Shown piece after piece: positions 57,614 through 64,000 of a DNA stretch of 64,000 nucleotides; position 1 is the first letter of the stretch; every line of letters starts with the position of its first letter. The translations under genes and the position numbers were made by a program. The DNA is taken from the NCBI RefSeq assembly GCF_003994465.1, contig NZ_RZNX01000004.1, positions 242,323 through 306,322 of the forward strand. Direction: 5' to 3'. Under the pieces are notes generated by a model. The model saw nothing but the letters and a program-made list of their open reading frames with translations, searched no databases and was not told the DNA's origin. Source of the stretch: Paenibacillus zeisoli. Lineage in GTDB: Bacteria; Bacillota; Bacilli; Paenibacillales; Paenibacillaceae.

Positions 57614-57964
57614 ATGATCGTAAAGCGCGGTGACGTATTTTTTGCTGATCTCTCACCTGTTGTCGGTTCCGAGCAGGGAGGGGTAAGACCGGTGCTGATT
57701 ATCCAGAACGATATCGGGAACCGTTTCAGCCCAACGGCCATAGTTGCTGCGATTACGGCTCAAATTCAGAAGGCGAAGCTGCCGACTCACGTTGAGATTG
57801 AAGCAGCTACGCATGGGTTTGACCGGGATTCCGTCATTTTACTGGAGCAGATACGAACCATTGACAAGCAAAGGCTGACTGACAAGATCACCCATCTGGA
57901 TGAAGAGACGATGAAGAAGGTGGATGAGTCACTGCTTATCAGTGTGGGACTGATTGATTTCTAA
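57614..57964 (+). CDS. ndoA: mRNA interferase EndoA (MazF family toxin)
   Basis: 116 residues, nearly superimposable on B. subtilis Endo[76 protein letters not shown]. It cleaves mRNA at UACAU-type sites in that organism. Active-site Arg (in GVRP) and Thr (in IVAAITAQ) are present. ATG 57614 lies two bases after the antitoxin stop; a GTG at 57608 overlapping the stop is an alternative. Confidence 0.96.
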   Translation: MIVKRGDVFFADLSPVVGSEQGGVRPVLIIQNDIGNRFSPTAIVAAITAQIQKAKLPTHVEIEAATHGFDRDSVILLEQIRTIDKQRLTDKITHLDEETMKKVDESLLISVGLIDF

Positions 57965-57989
57965 CTAAACATGACCTGATTATAGGAGG

Positions 57990-58018
57990 TGCGCCGGGGA
58001 GACTCAGGCGCATTTTTT
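57990..58018 (+). terminator. Terminator of ndoAI-ndoA
   Basis: TGCGCC / GGCGCA stem with an 11-base loop, followed by six T. Confidence 0.8.
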
Positions 58019-58099
58019 ATTTGGGTATCAGGCTGCTGGCAATATAGGCTGAAGTTTGTGATAATAAGTTACATATAGTACAAGAAAGAGGGATTAGAT

Positions 58100-60310
58100 T
58101 TGTCAGATATGGACACGTTGGTGGAAGTCACGCCTCAGGAAGTTCAAGCGGAAGAGCAGGAGCGGATCGTAAAGCAGATCGCCAAGGAACTGCAAATTTC
58201 CGTCAAACAAATACGCACCACGATCGGGCTGCTGGGTGAAGGGAACACCATCCCGTTCATTGCCCGCTACCGTAAGGAAATGACAGGAGAGCTGGATGAG
58301 AACCAGCTTCGTAATATTGAAGAACGGGCAGCTTACTTGCGCGGCCTGGAAGAGCGGAAGCGCGAGGTCATCCGCATTATCGATGAACAGGGTAAGCTGA
58401 CACCAGAGCTCGCCGCGGCAATCAAGCAATCAGGGAAGCTTCAGGAAGTAGAGGACCTGTACCGCCCTTACCGCCAGAAGCGGAAGACACGTGCGAGCGT
58501 AGCGAAGGAGAAGGGACTTGAACCCTTGGCGGAATGGCTCTTGTCCCAGCCCAAGCAGGGAGACCTGCTTGCTGAAGCTGTGAAGTATGCCAGCGCGGAC
58601 AAGGGAGTAGACTCAGCGGAAGAAGCCGTTCAGGGGGCCATGGATATCGTGGCTGAAATTCTAGCGGATGATGCTGCTATACGGGCCTGGGTACGCAGAT
58701 ATACATTCGATCATGGCATGATTGATACGGTGGCGAAGGATGCTGAACAAGAATCGGTCTATGAAATGTATTACAGCTACCGGGAGCTGGCCAAGAAGAT
58801 GCCACCGCATCGTATTCTGGCTATTAACCGTGGTGAGCGTGAAAGTGTTCTTAAAGTTTCGCTGGATGTTCCGGCAGAACCGGTTCATAAATATATGGCC
58901 GGCCAAATTATTAAAGGCCCTTCTTCGGTTCAGGCTGCGCTTCATACCGTAATTGAAGATGCCTATAAGCGTCTGATTGCTCCCTCCATTGAACGTGAGG
59001 TTCGGGCTGAGCTAACCGAGAAGGCCGAGAATCAGGCCATCTCGATCTTCTCGGGCAACCTTCGGAGCCTGCTTCTGCAGCCGCCCGTGAAGGGCAAGAA
59101 CGTCCTTGGCGTGGACCCCGCCTACCGGACTGGTTGCAAGCTTGCCGTTGTCGACGACACGGGCAAGCTGCTCGAGGTGGCGGTGACCTATCCGACACCG
59201 CCGCACAACAAGAAGCGTGAAGCTGCCGCCAAAATTAATGAGCTGATTGATAAGTACGCCATCCAGCTCATTGTTATCGGGAACGGAACGGCTTCGCGCG
59301 AATCCGAGCAGTTCGTCGCTGAGATTATCGCCGAACGTGAGGAGCAGGAGCTCGCTTACCTGATCGTCAGCGAGGCTGGAGCCAGCGTCTACTCCGCATC
59401 GAAGCTCGCGCAGGAGGAATTCCCGGCGCTTGATGTCGCTGAGCGCAGCGCGGTCTCCATCGCCCGCCGGGTCCAGGATCCGCTTGCCGAGCTCGTCAAG
59501 ATTGATCCCAAAGCCATCGGCGTCGGCCAGTACCAGCACGATGTCTCCCAGAAGCATCTGGAGGAGAGCCTCAAGACGGTGGTTGAATCCGCCGTTAACC
59601 ATGTCGGAGTGGATGTGAATACCGCATCACCGTCTCTGCTGTCTTATGTCTCGGGGGTTAATGCAACTACAGCGAAGAACATCGTGAAGTTCCGCGAAGA
59701 GAACGGCAAGTTCACGAACCGCAAGCAGCTTCAGAAGGTTCCGCGTCTTGGAGCCAAGACTTATGAGCAGTGCATCGGCTTCATGCGTATTCCGGGAGGC
59801 AGTGATCCGCTTGACCGCACGCCGATTCACCCGGAATCCTATTCTGTGGTTACCCGCCTGCTTAAGGAGCTGAACATTGAGCCGCAGCAGCTGGGCTCCA
59901 AAGAAGTGGCTGCTCAGCTGTCGAGTCTTCAGCCAGAGCCGCTAGCAGACAGCCTTGGCGTGGGCGTACCCACACTGAAGGACATTCTGGAGAGCTTGCA
60001 GCGTCCGGGGCGTGATCCGCGTGAGGAGCTGCCGCTGCCTATTTTCCGTACGGATGTGCTGAAGATTGAAGACCTCGCCCCTGGAATGAAGCTGCAGGGG
60101 ACCGTGCGCAACGTAATCGACTTTGGCGCTTTCGTAGATATCGGGATTAAGAGCGATGGGCTTGTTCATATTTCACAGCTTAGCAGCGGGTATGTGAAGC
60201 ATCCTATGGATGTGGTATCCGTTGGGGATAACGTGACCGTCTGGGTACTGAGCGTGGATGTGAAGAAAGGGCGCGTTGGCCTGACGATGCGTGATCCTGA
60301 GAAGAACTAG
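58100..60310 (+). CDS. tex: Tex-family S1 RNA-binding protein
   Basis: 736 residues. N-terminal Tex helical region (IPFIARYRKEMTGELDENQLRNIEERAAYL), RNase H-like YqgF domain (KGKNVLGVDPAYRTGCKLAVVD near residue 335), helix-hairpin-helix (VNTASPSLLSYVSGVNATTAKNIVKFREENGKF near 515) and C-terminal S1 domain (GTVRNVIDFGAFVDIGIKSDGLVHISQL near 665). Tex proteins bind RNA and influence transcription and recovery of stalled polymerase. Start is TTG at 58100 after AGAGGGA; an ATG nine bases later is possible. B. subtilis ydcI has the same neighbours. Confidence 0.95.
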   Translation: MSDMDTLVEVTPQEVQAEEQERIVKQIAKELQISVKQIRTTIGLLGEGNTIPFIARYRKEMTGELDENQLRNIEERAAYLRGLEERKREVIRIIDEQGKLTPELAAAIKQSGKLQEVEDLYRPYRQKRKTRASVAKEKGLEPLAEWLLSQPKQGDLLAEAVKYASADKGVDSAEEAVQGAMDIVAEILADDAAIRAWVRRYTFDHGMIDTVAKDAEQESVYEMYYSYRELAKKMPPHRILAINRGERESVLKVSLDVPAEPVHKYMAGQIIKGPSSVQAALHTVIEDAYKRLIAPSIEREVRAELTEKAENQAISIFSGNLRSLLLQPPVKGKNVLGVDPAYRTGCKLAVVDDTGKLLEVAVTYPTPPHNKKREAAAKINELIDKYAIQLIVIGNGTASRESEQFVAEIIAEREEQELAYLIVSEAGASVYSASKLAQEEFPALDVAERSAVSIARRVQDPLAELVKIDPKAIGVGQYQHDVSQKHLEESLKTVVESAVNHVGVDVNTASPSLLSYVSGVNATTAKNIVKFREENGKFTNRKQLQKVPRLGAKTYEQCIGFMRIPGGSDPLDRTPIHPESYSVVTRLLKELNIEPQQLGSKEVAAQLSSLQPEPLADSLGVGVPTLKDILESLQRPGRDPREELPLPIFRTDVLKIEDLAPGMKLQGTVRNVIDFGAFVDIGIKSDGLVHISQLSSGYVKHPMDVVSVGDNVTVWVLSVDVKKGRVGLTMRDPEKN

Positions 60311-60323
60311 GATTTTAAGTAAA

Positions 60324-60369
60324 GAAGGTTGTCCTCCACAGTTAATCTGTGGTGGGCAACCTTCCTTTG
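60324..60369 (+). terminator. Terminator of tex
   Basis: GAAGGTTG (60324-60331) pairs with CAACCTTC (60357-60364), with inner CCACAG/CTGTGG, followed by CTTTG. It may also end the convergent VOC gene. Confidence 0.75.
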
Positions 60370-60411
60370 TGCTTATATAACGAGCTTGAATGGGAGTTGA
60401 TTCGATAGGTA

Positions 60412-60825
60412 TCAGGGGGCTTGGTTTGCCTTAGGCTCCGTGGTAATCATCCACTGGATTCCGTACTTATCCTCGATCTCGCCGAACAAAGCTCCCCAGA
60501 ATGCAGGCTCAAGTGGAAGCTTTACCTTACCATCTACAGCAAGATTAGCGAAAGCTCTGCGTGCCTCCTGCTCCGATTCGAACTCTAGCATCAGTGTAGT
60601 GGAATTTCCGTAACGTAATGAGTCATATACGAAATCCGACATCAAGAAATGAACTCCGGCGGCAACAAAACTTAAATTAATAATTTTGTCCCTTAACTCC
60701 TCCTTCGTCCCAGGAATATCTCCATAAGTGGTCACAGAGCGGATTTCTCCTCCAAGCGCTTTGATGTAGAACTCAGCTTGAGACCTGGCGTCTTCCGAGA
60801 AAATGTAGGTTGTAAGTTTGGCCAT
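60412..60825 (-). CDS. VOC-superfamily protein, PhnB-like
   Basis: 137 residues with two beta-alpha-beta-beta-beta units, as in PhnB/YqjZ-type glyoxalase-fold proteins: AKLTTYIFSEDARSQAEFYIKALGGEI at the N-terminus and GNSTTLMLEFESEQEARRAF, PAFWGALFGEIEDKYGIQWMI in the second half. Such proteins bind a small ligand or metal; the reaction is unknown. The ATG follows AAGGAATG. Monocistronic. Confidence 0.85.
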   Translation of the reverse strand: MAKLTTYIFSEDARSQAEFYIKALGGEIRSVTTYGDIPGTKEELRDKIINLSFVAAGVHFLMSDFVYDSLRYGNSTTLMLEFESEQEARRAFANLAVDGKVKLPLEPAFWGALFGEIEDKYGIQWMITTEPKANQAP

Positions 60826-60910
60826 AAGTCACATTCCTTTACGCAATAGCTTAGAATTAAATAATCGTATTCTAACATACTGAGATCGATATTTACTGTT
60901 ATATATCTCA

Positions 60911-60960
60911 CAAAAGACTTGAAGCCACCACGAAGTCGCGGGCGACTCAGTGATGGCTTC
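60911..60960 (-). terminator. Probable terminator of cmpA
   Basis: GAAGCCACCAC (60921-60931) pairs with GTGATGGCTTC (60950-60960), with nested GTCGC/GCGAC, followed on the minus strand by AAGTCTTTTG. Confidence 0.65.
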
Positions 60961-60978
60961 TTAGGAGCTATTCATTAG

Positions 60979-61113
60979 CTACAGTTGACCTGCATTGTGA
61001 TTATCTTGTGGGCGATTATAGTAAAAGAACCAGCACTCGTTAAGCAGCCTGATCTGACGCCGGTCCTTCTTGTGAAAAGCCCGCATGATCTGATTACAGA
61101 GCCATTTTGGCAA
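60979..61113 (-). CDS. cmpA: Cortex morphogenetic protein CmpA
   Basis: 44 residues from a TTG at 61113; AGGAGG (61128-61123) lies nine bases upstream. The sequence shows PKWLCNQIMRAF, HKKDRRQIRLLNECWFFYYN, which matches the PxWLxxQM..AF...D...I.LLN.CW.FY pattern of CmpA. In B. subtilis this tiny protein delays spore cortex assembly through SpoIVA degradation with ClpXP. It also lies between tex and the sprT-like gene there, so position supports the call. It would place the organism among endospore formers. Confidence 0.85.
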   Translation of the reverse strand: MPKWLCNQIMRAFHKKDRRQIRLLNECWFFYYNRPQDNHNAGQL

Positions 61114-61185
61114 AAGGCTCACCCTCCTGTCGGATTCCCTTTAATATGCATAGCATATGGGGAGAAGCCCGGAAGTGTGCAGGTC

Positions 61186-61545
61186 CTACACCGATTGCTC
61201 TGCTTCTTCTTCGTACCACTGTTCGAGCTGTGCCTGTAGAGCACGGATCTCGGTAAGCAGGGAAATCAGCGGATAGCTGGTCTCTTTGATCGATGAGAAT
61301 GAAGCTTCAAGCGTATTGATATATTCCAGTCCGCTGATGATGTGGTTTGTCTCTTCAAGCAGATCGAGCCGGTCGCACTCGGCAACCGCTTTGGGAAGTG
61401 TAGGGATTTGCTCGGCCGTCAGCTTGGCAATTTCCTTGTGAAGGCGAAGGTTCAATGCACTCAGCTGATAAGCATAGTCCGCAGGCATCTCCACGAATTG
61501 AAGTTCATGATTAGATTGTAAAATGACGTAACGCATGGTCTGCAT
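61186..61545 (-). CDS. Helical protein of unknown function
   Basis: 119 residues, largely alpha-helical and acidic: MRYVILQSNHELQFVEMPADYAYQLSALN near the start, then long helices ending LTEIRALQAQLEQWYEEEAEQ. No membrane segment and no recognised family. It lies directly upstream of cmpA on the same strand (72 bases to the cmpA start) and the two are probably cotranscribed. GGAGGG precedes the first ATG; a second ATG three codons later is possible. Confidence 0.7.
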   Translation of the reverse strand: MQTMRYVILQSNHELQFVEMPADYAYQLSALNLRLHKEIAKLTAEQIPTLPKAVAECDRLDLLEETNHIISGLEYINTLEASFSSIKETSYPLISLLTEIRALQAQLEQWYEEEAEQSV

Positions 61546-61658
61546 AATTGGGTGACTCCCTCCAAGTAATTCCTACTTGACAGTGTAGCGTAATCAGAAG
61601 TTAAAATTCAAGTGTTGTACAGCGATTTATGGAATGATAAAAGGGGGAAATGATACCT

Positions 61659-62120
61659 GTGACCAACGAAGAGCTGCAAGCTTGGGTGGAGGAGATTTCC
61701 CTACACAGCTTTGGTATGCCGTTTCGGCATAAGGCCTCCTTTAATTCTCGGCTTAGGACGACAGGGGGCAGATATTTTATGCGAACCCATCACATTGATA
61801 TTAACCCTCATCAGCTTGAAGCGTTCGGAAGAGAGGAAGTCGAGAAGATTATTAAGCATGAGCTGTGCCACTATCATCTGCATTTGGCAGGGAGAGGGTA
61901 CCAGCATAGGGATCCTGAATTTAAGGCCTTACTTCACATGGTAAAAGGGAGCCGTTACTGCCAATCGCTGCCGGGTACCTCCGGCCGAAGACCTCAGCCG
62001 TACCGCTACAAGCTGGTCTGCACACGCTGCAGGATGGAATATTTGCGCAAGCGCAAGGTGGATCCCGGACGTTACCGGTGCGGGAGATGTTCAGGTAATT
62101 TGAGAATGGCAGAACTTTGA
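61659..62120 (+). CDS. ydcK: SprT-like zinc metalloprotein (YdcK)
   Basis: 153 residues from GTG 61659 (GGGGG 11 bases upstream); an ATG at 61650 would add three residues but sits only two bases from that site. The SprT motif IIKHELCHYHLHLAGRGYQH (HELxH plus third His) is near residue 70, and a C-terminal zinc ribbon has CTRC and CGRC. SprT/Spartan-like proteins are putative metalloproteases; the B. subtilis counterpart ydcK has no defined role. It is divergent from the helical gene beside it. Confidence 0.9.
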   Translation: MTNEELQAWVEEISLHSFGMPFRHKASFNSRLRTTGGRYFMRTHHIDINPHQLEAFGREEVEKIIKHELCHYHLHLAGRGYQHRDPEFKALLHMVKGSRYCQSLPGTSGRRPQPYRYKLVCTRCRMEYLRKRKVDPGRYRCGRCSGNLRMAEL

Positions 62121-62183
62121 TCTTCTCCGTGAATGATCGTCCGTGATATACTTAGATCAACTCAAGAATAAGGAGTGATCCGA

Positions 62184-62468
62184 TTGGCCAAATCAAATGC
62201 CAAGAAGCTAAGAGACAAGCTGGCCCGTGATGGCAAGCGCAATCCTGAGGCAGGAAGAAGTCCATTTGTTTACGCGGATATGCGAACAAGAACAACCAAG
62301 ACCAAGCATGAGAAAATCTATCTGATCAAGCATAAGAACCAGGTTTCCGGAAGCGGAGATGATGGTTCTTTTTATTTTGGCTATATAAGGGAATTTAGCA
62401 TATTGGGTTATTTATACAGCAAGGAATGTGAGAACAAGGCATCGAATAAAGGGAAGAATGCAAGTTAA
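62184..62468 (+). CDS. Small basic protein of unknown function
   Basis: 94 residues from TTG 62184, which follows AAGGAGTG. The first two thirds are strongly basic (AKSNAKKLRDKLARDGKRNPEAGRSPF, MRTRTTKTKHEKIYLIKHKNQ) and suggest nucleic-acid binding; the rest (GSFYFGYIREFSILGYLYSKE) is different in character. A hairpin with a T-run resembling a terminator lies inside the frame at 62334-62373, just where the character changes, so the C-terminal tail may be an added extension. No family is recognised with confidence. Confidence 0.65.
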   Translation: MAKSNAKKLRDKLARDGKRNPEAGRSPFVYADMRTRTTKTKHEKIYLIKHKNQVSGSGDDGSFYFGYIREFSILGYLYSKECENKASNKGKNAS

Positions 62469-62499
62469 TCATAATGATACTTAATGGAGGGATTAGATT

Positions 62500-62802
62500 T
62501 TGAGCAGATTCGGATTATATACAAAATTCACTACGCATGATAGTCAACGTAACGCACTGGTTGAGATCCTGCTCGAAGCGGCATGCGAAATGGAAGCAGT
62601 GGAAGGGTGCATCCTATATATCATTAACACTCCGGATAACGACCCGAATAGTGTATGGGTAACTGAAGTATGGAACGATGCGTCAGCTCATCAAGCATCC
62701 CTCGCTCTTGAAGGAGCAAGAGAGCTGATTCAGAAAGCCAAGCCGCTTATCGCCAGAATAGAGCAAATCAAACTTAATCCACTGGGCGGCAAAGGAGTTT
62801 AA
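62500..62802 (+). CDS. Antibiotic biosynthesis monooxygenase-domain protein (quinol monooxygenase-like)
   Basis: 100 residues with the ABM ferredoxin-like fold: FGLYTKFTTHDSQRNALVEILLEAA, VEGCILYIINTP, VWVTEVWNDASAHQASLALEGARELIQKAKPLI. Proteins of the YcnE/YgiN group are often called quinol monooxygenases, but the reaction is seldom shown. Start is TTG at 62500 with GGAGGGATTAG upstream. It lies 31 bases after the small basic gene. Confidence 0.85.
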   Translation: MSRFGLYTKFTTHDSQRNALVEILLEAACEMEAVEGCILYIINTPDNDPNSVWVTEVWNDASAHQASLALEGARELIQKAKPLIARIEQIKLNPLGGKGV

Positions 62803-62950
62803 ACAATATTTTACATGAGCAAGTAACTTGTATGCTCATAAGTGAGCATGTCTTACATATATATGATAGTGGGAACGTACAAGATGAACTTCTGGGAGAG
62901 GAGAGCTGGGCCGAAGGAGTATTTTGCGGATGGAATGGAGGAGAGGCACC

Positions 62951-63031
62951 ATGAGTGCTGAACTACTTATTCAACTGCTTGTGCTCATCATTATGATCAT
63001 CGGTCTGGATCGACACAGAAAGGATTCCTGA
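62951..63031 (+). CDS. Single-helix membrane peptide, 26 residues
   Basis: ATG at 62951 follows TGGAGGAGAGGCACC. The 26 codons encode SAELLIQLLVLIIMIIGL, a membrane helix, followed by the charged tail DRHRKDS. A terminator begins 11 bases after the stop, so this is a complete transcription unit too short for routine annotation. Topology resembles type I toxin peptides and small membrane modulators, but no antisense RNA gene is evident. The preceding interval 62803-62950 has a perfect 7-bp hairpin (ATGCTCA-TAAG-TGAGCAT, 62832-62849). Confidence 0.6.
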   Translation: MSAELLIQLLVLIIMIIGLDRHRKDS

Positions 63032-63042
63032 GTTTCCACTAC

Positions 63043-63072
63043 AAAGACCTGGCCAGGCGGCCGGGTCTTTCC
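63043..63072 (+). terminator. Terminator of the 26-residue peptide gene
   Basis: AAAGACCTGGCC (63043-63054) pairs with GGCCGGGTCTTT (63059-63070) with one mismatch, loop AGGC. Confidence 0.8.
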
Positions 63073-63169
63073 TATCACTGGCTTACTAATATTTCCAGAT
63101 GATTCTTATCCTGTAATTCTTGACTTTGTTAAATCAGCATGATAAATTAATTTAAGTATAAATTATTGT

Positions 63170-63245
63170 TCCCTGATAGCTCAGTTGGTAGAGCACTCGA
63201 CTGTTAATCGAGTTGTCACAGGTTCGAGTCCTGTTCGGGGAGCCA
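63170..63245 (+). tRNA. tRNA-Asn (GUU)
   Basis: 76 bases including encoded CCA. Acceptor arm TCCCTGA / TCGGGGA, D-arm AGCTCAGTTGGTAGAGC, anticodon loop CTGTTAA with GTT, and T-arm with GGTTCGAGTCC. First of a tRNA cluster that runs off the right edge. Confidence 0.97.
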
Positions 63246-63254
63246 TTTCTATTT

Positions 63255-63346
63255 GGAGAGATACCCAAGTGGCTATAAGGGGACCCTCTGCTAAGGGGTT
63301 AGACTGCGTAAGTGGTGCGAGGGTTCGAATCCCTCTCTCTCCGCCA
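63255..63346 (+). tRNA. tRNA-Ser (GCU)
   Basis: 92 bases including CCA, with the long variable arm of class II tRNA. Acceptor GGAGAGA / TCTCTCC, anticodon GCT in TCTGCTAAG, T-loop GGTTCGAATCC. It starts nine bases after tRNA-Asn. Confidence 0.97.
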
Positions 63347-63374
63347 TATTTCACATAATAAGACTTACATAATG

Positions 63375-63415
63375 ACCAGGGGCTTCTGTAGATAGAAGCT
63401 CCTGGTTTTATTTTG
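63375..63415 (+). terminator. Terminator after tRNA-Ser
   Basis: ACCAGGGGCTTCT / AGAAGCTCCTGGT stem with one mismatch, followed by TTTATTTT. The interval 63416-63677 to the next tRNA holds no recognised gene; a promoter for tRNA-Glu must lie there. Confidence 0.85.
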
Positions 63416-63677
63416 TTCTTCTCACCTATGCGGGTCAGGTCAGGAGGGAGCTGCCTGTTCTTATATACACGATCAACTATTGCTGAACGAGCATGGGCGA
63501 TATTTGGGATCATGATTGCTTCCTGTATTTAACGCTATTTTTCAGCTTATCCAAAGTTCAGTACTTAGCAAAAAACCTGATCATCAAAAAATATAAAAAA
63601 AAGCTTGTCAGCCGTATTTGTTTTTGATATACTCATTTTTGTTGTCACACGAGAACAACATGAATTACCTAAGGCAT

Positions 63678-63752
63678 GGCCCGTTGGTCAAGGGGTTAAG
63701 ACACCTCCCTTTCACGGAGGTAACAGGGGTTCGAATCCCCTACGGGTCACCA
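63678..63752 (+). tRNA. tRNA-Glu (UUC)
   Basis: 75 bases including CCA. Acceptor GGCCCGT / ACGGGTC, D-arm GGTCAAGGGGTTAAGAC, anticodon TTC in CCTTTCAC, T-loop GGTTCGAATCC. Confidence 0.97.
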
Positions 63753-63852
63753 TTTTTATTACTCAGCTTCAAGTGGGGATGAGAACCCATCAGGGTTCGT
63801 CGGAGCATTCGCTTCGGTAGGATTACATCGCAGTCTCGTTCGAAGAACGAGT

Positions 63853-63878
63853 ATCCCCTTCGGGTCACCATGTTTATT
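63853..63878 (+). repeat. Repeat of the tRNA-Glu 3' end
   Basis: TATCCCCTTCGGGTCACCA and the following bases match the tRNA-Glu 3' end and its trailer (63735-63760) at all but three positions. No 5' tRNA part precedes it, so it is a fragment, not a gene. It could mark past recombination or integration at the tRNA. Confidence 0.7.
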
Positions 63879-63886
63879 CTTAGTAA

Positions 63887-63962
63887 GAGCCATTAGCTCA
63901 GTTGGTAGAGCACCTGACTTTTAATCAGGGTGTCGAAGGTTCGAGTCCTTCATGGCTCACCA
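63887..63962 (+). tRNA. tRNA-Lys (UUU)
   Basis: 76 bases including CCA. Acceptor GAGCCAT / ATGGCTC, D-arm AGCTCAGTTGGTAGAGC, anticodon TTT in ACTTTTAAT, T-loop GGTTCGAGTCC. Confidence 0.97.
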
Positions 63963-63977
63963 TTTTAAACTTCATAT

Positions 63978-64000
63978 GCGGTCGTGGTGGAATGGCAGAC
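63978..64000 (+). tRNA. tRNA-Leu, 5' part only (cut by window edge)
   Basis: GCGGTCGTGGTGGAATGGCA matches the acceptor and D-arm start of bacterial tRNA-Leu. The anticodon lies outside the window. Confidence 0.8.

Noticed and set aside
60985..61239. An 84-codon frame on the plus strand between the VOC gene and the helical protein gene
   Set aside because: No ribosome site; it overlaps cmpA on the other strand, and cmpA has a far better start and family match.
63181..63513. A 110-codon frame on the minus strand across the Asn and Ser tRNA genes
   Set aside because: Its product (GIRTLAPLTQSNPLAEGPL, RTGLEPVTTRLTVE) is the familiar false protein obtained by translating tRNA genes backwards.

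Overview
The window looks like chromosome of a spore-forming, mid-GC Firmicute close to Paenibacillus. The block ydcC-like / alr / ndoAI / ndoA / tex / cmpA / sprT-like (54.5-62.1 kb) has the order known from Bacillus subtilis, cmpA is confined to endospore formers, and start sites carry AGGAGG-type ribosome sites with many TTG and GTG starts. This assignment is inference from gene content and style; no rRNA gene is present to confirm it.

Layout. 0-3.2 kb: a glycine-betaine type ABC importer (fused permease/binding protein cut by the left edge, plus ATPase) divergent from a GbsR-like regulator. 3.3-4.0 kb: a small membrane operon behind a promoter covered by two perfect palindromes. 4.1-8.8 kb: pstSCAB phosphate importer divergent from a LysR regulator. 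8.8-11.9 kb: an ECF sigma factor, a one-helix membrane protein and a large TPR protein, overlapping end to end. 12.1-19.4 kb: nucleoside salvage (deoR, deoC, cdd, nupC, deoB, deoD, pdp). 19.4-26.5 kb: two chemoreceptors, a small TTG-start peptide gene, an MFS permease and thrC. 26.7-32.3 kb: exoA, aldehyde dehydrogenase, MerR/TipAS regulator, a lipoprotein, an SDR and a YuiH-like molybdoenzyme. 32.5-37.1 kb: an exported RCC1/WG-repeat protein divergent from a Bacillus-type SecA2. 37.3-38.9 kb: a PadR regulator with a BtrH-like protein. 39.0-42.2 kb: an accessory patch with an AT-rich RloC/PrrC-like zinc-hook ATPase, preceded by a damaged second copy of the 3' end of the neighbouring sulfurtransferase gene. 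42.2-54.2 kb: sulfurtransferase, dgt, LysR/MFS pair, tdk, a fatty-acid hydroxylase-type protein, an RND exporter and an acyltransferase. 54.5-63.0 kb: the ydcC-alr-ndoA-tex-cmpA-sprT block and small conserved genes. 63.2-64.0 kb: tRNA genes Asn, Ser, Glu, Lys and the start of Leu.

How genes work together: DeoR would sense deoxyribose phosphates and control import (nupC), phosphorolysis (deoD, pdp), isomerisation (deoB), cleavage (deoC) and deamination (cdd). tdk and dgt at 43-48 kb act on the same deoxynucleotide pool.

The most notable unexplained structure is a family of long imperfect palindromes, full copies at 16831-17089, 17848-18033 and about 52388-52542, shortened copies at 12031-12115 and 43435-43518. 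Arm sequences differ between copies but stay self-complementary, and four of the five end 21-42 bases upstream of a nucleoside or nucleotide gene. Other items to check are the RloC-like island, several small genes (cmpA and peptides of 26, 32 and 54 residues) and the SecA2 / RCC1-WG pair.
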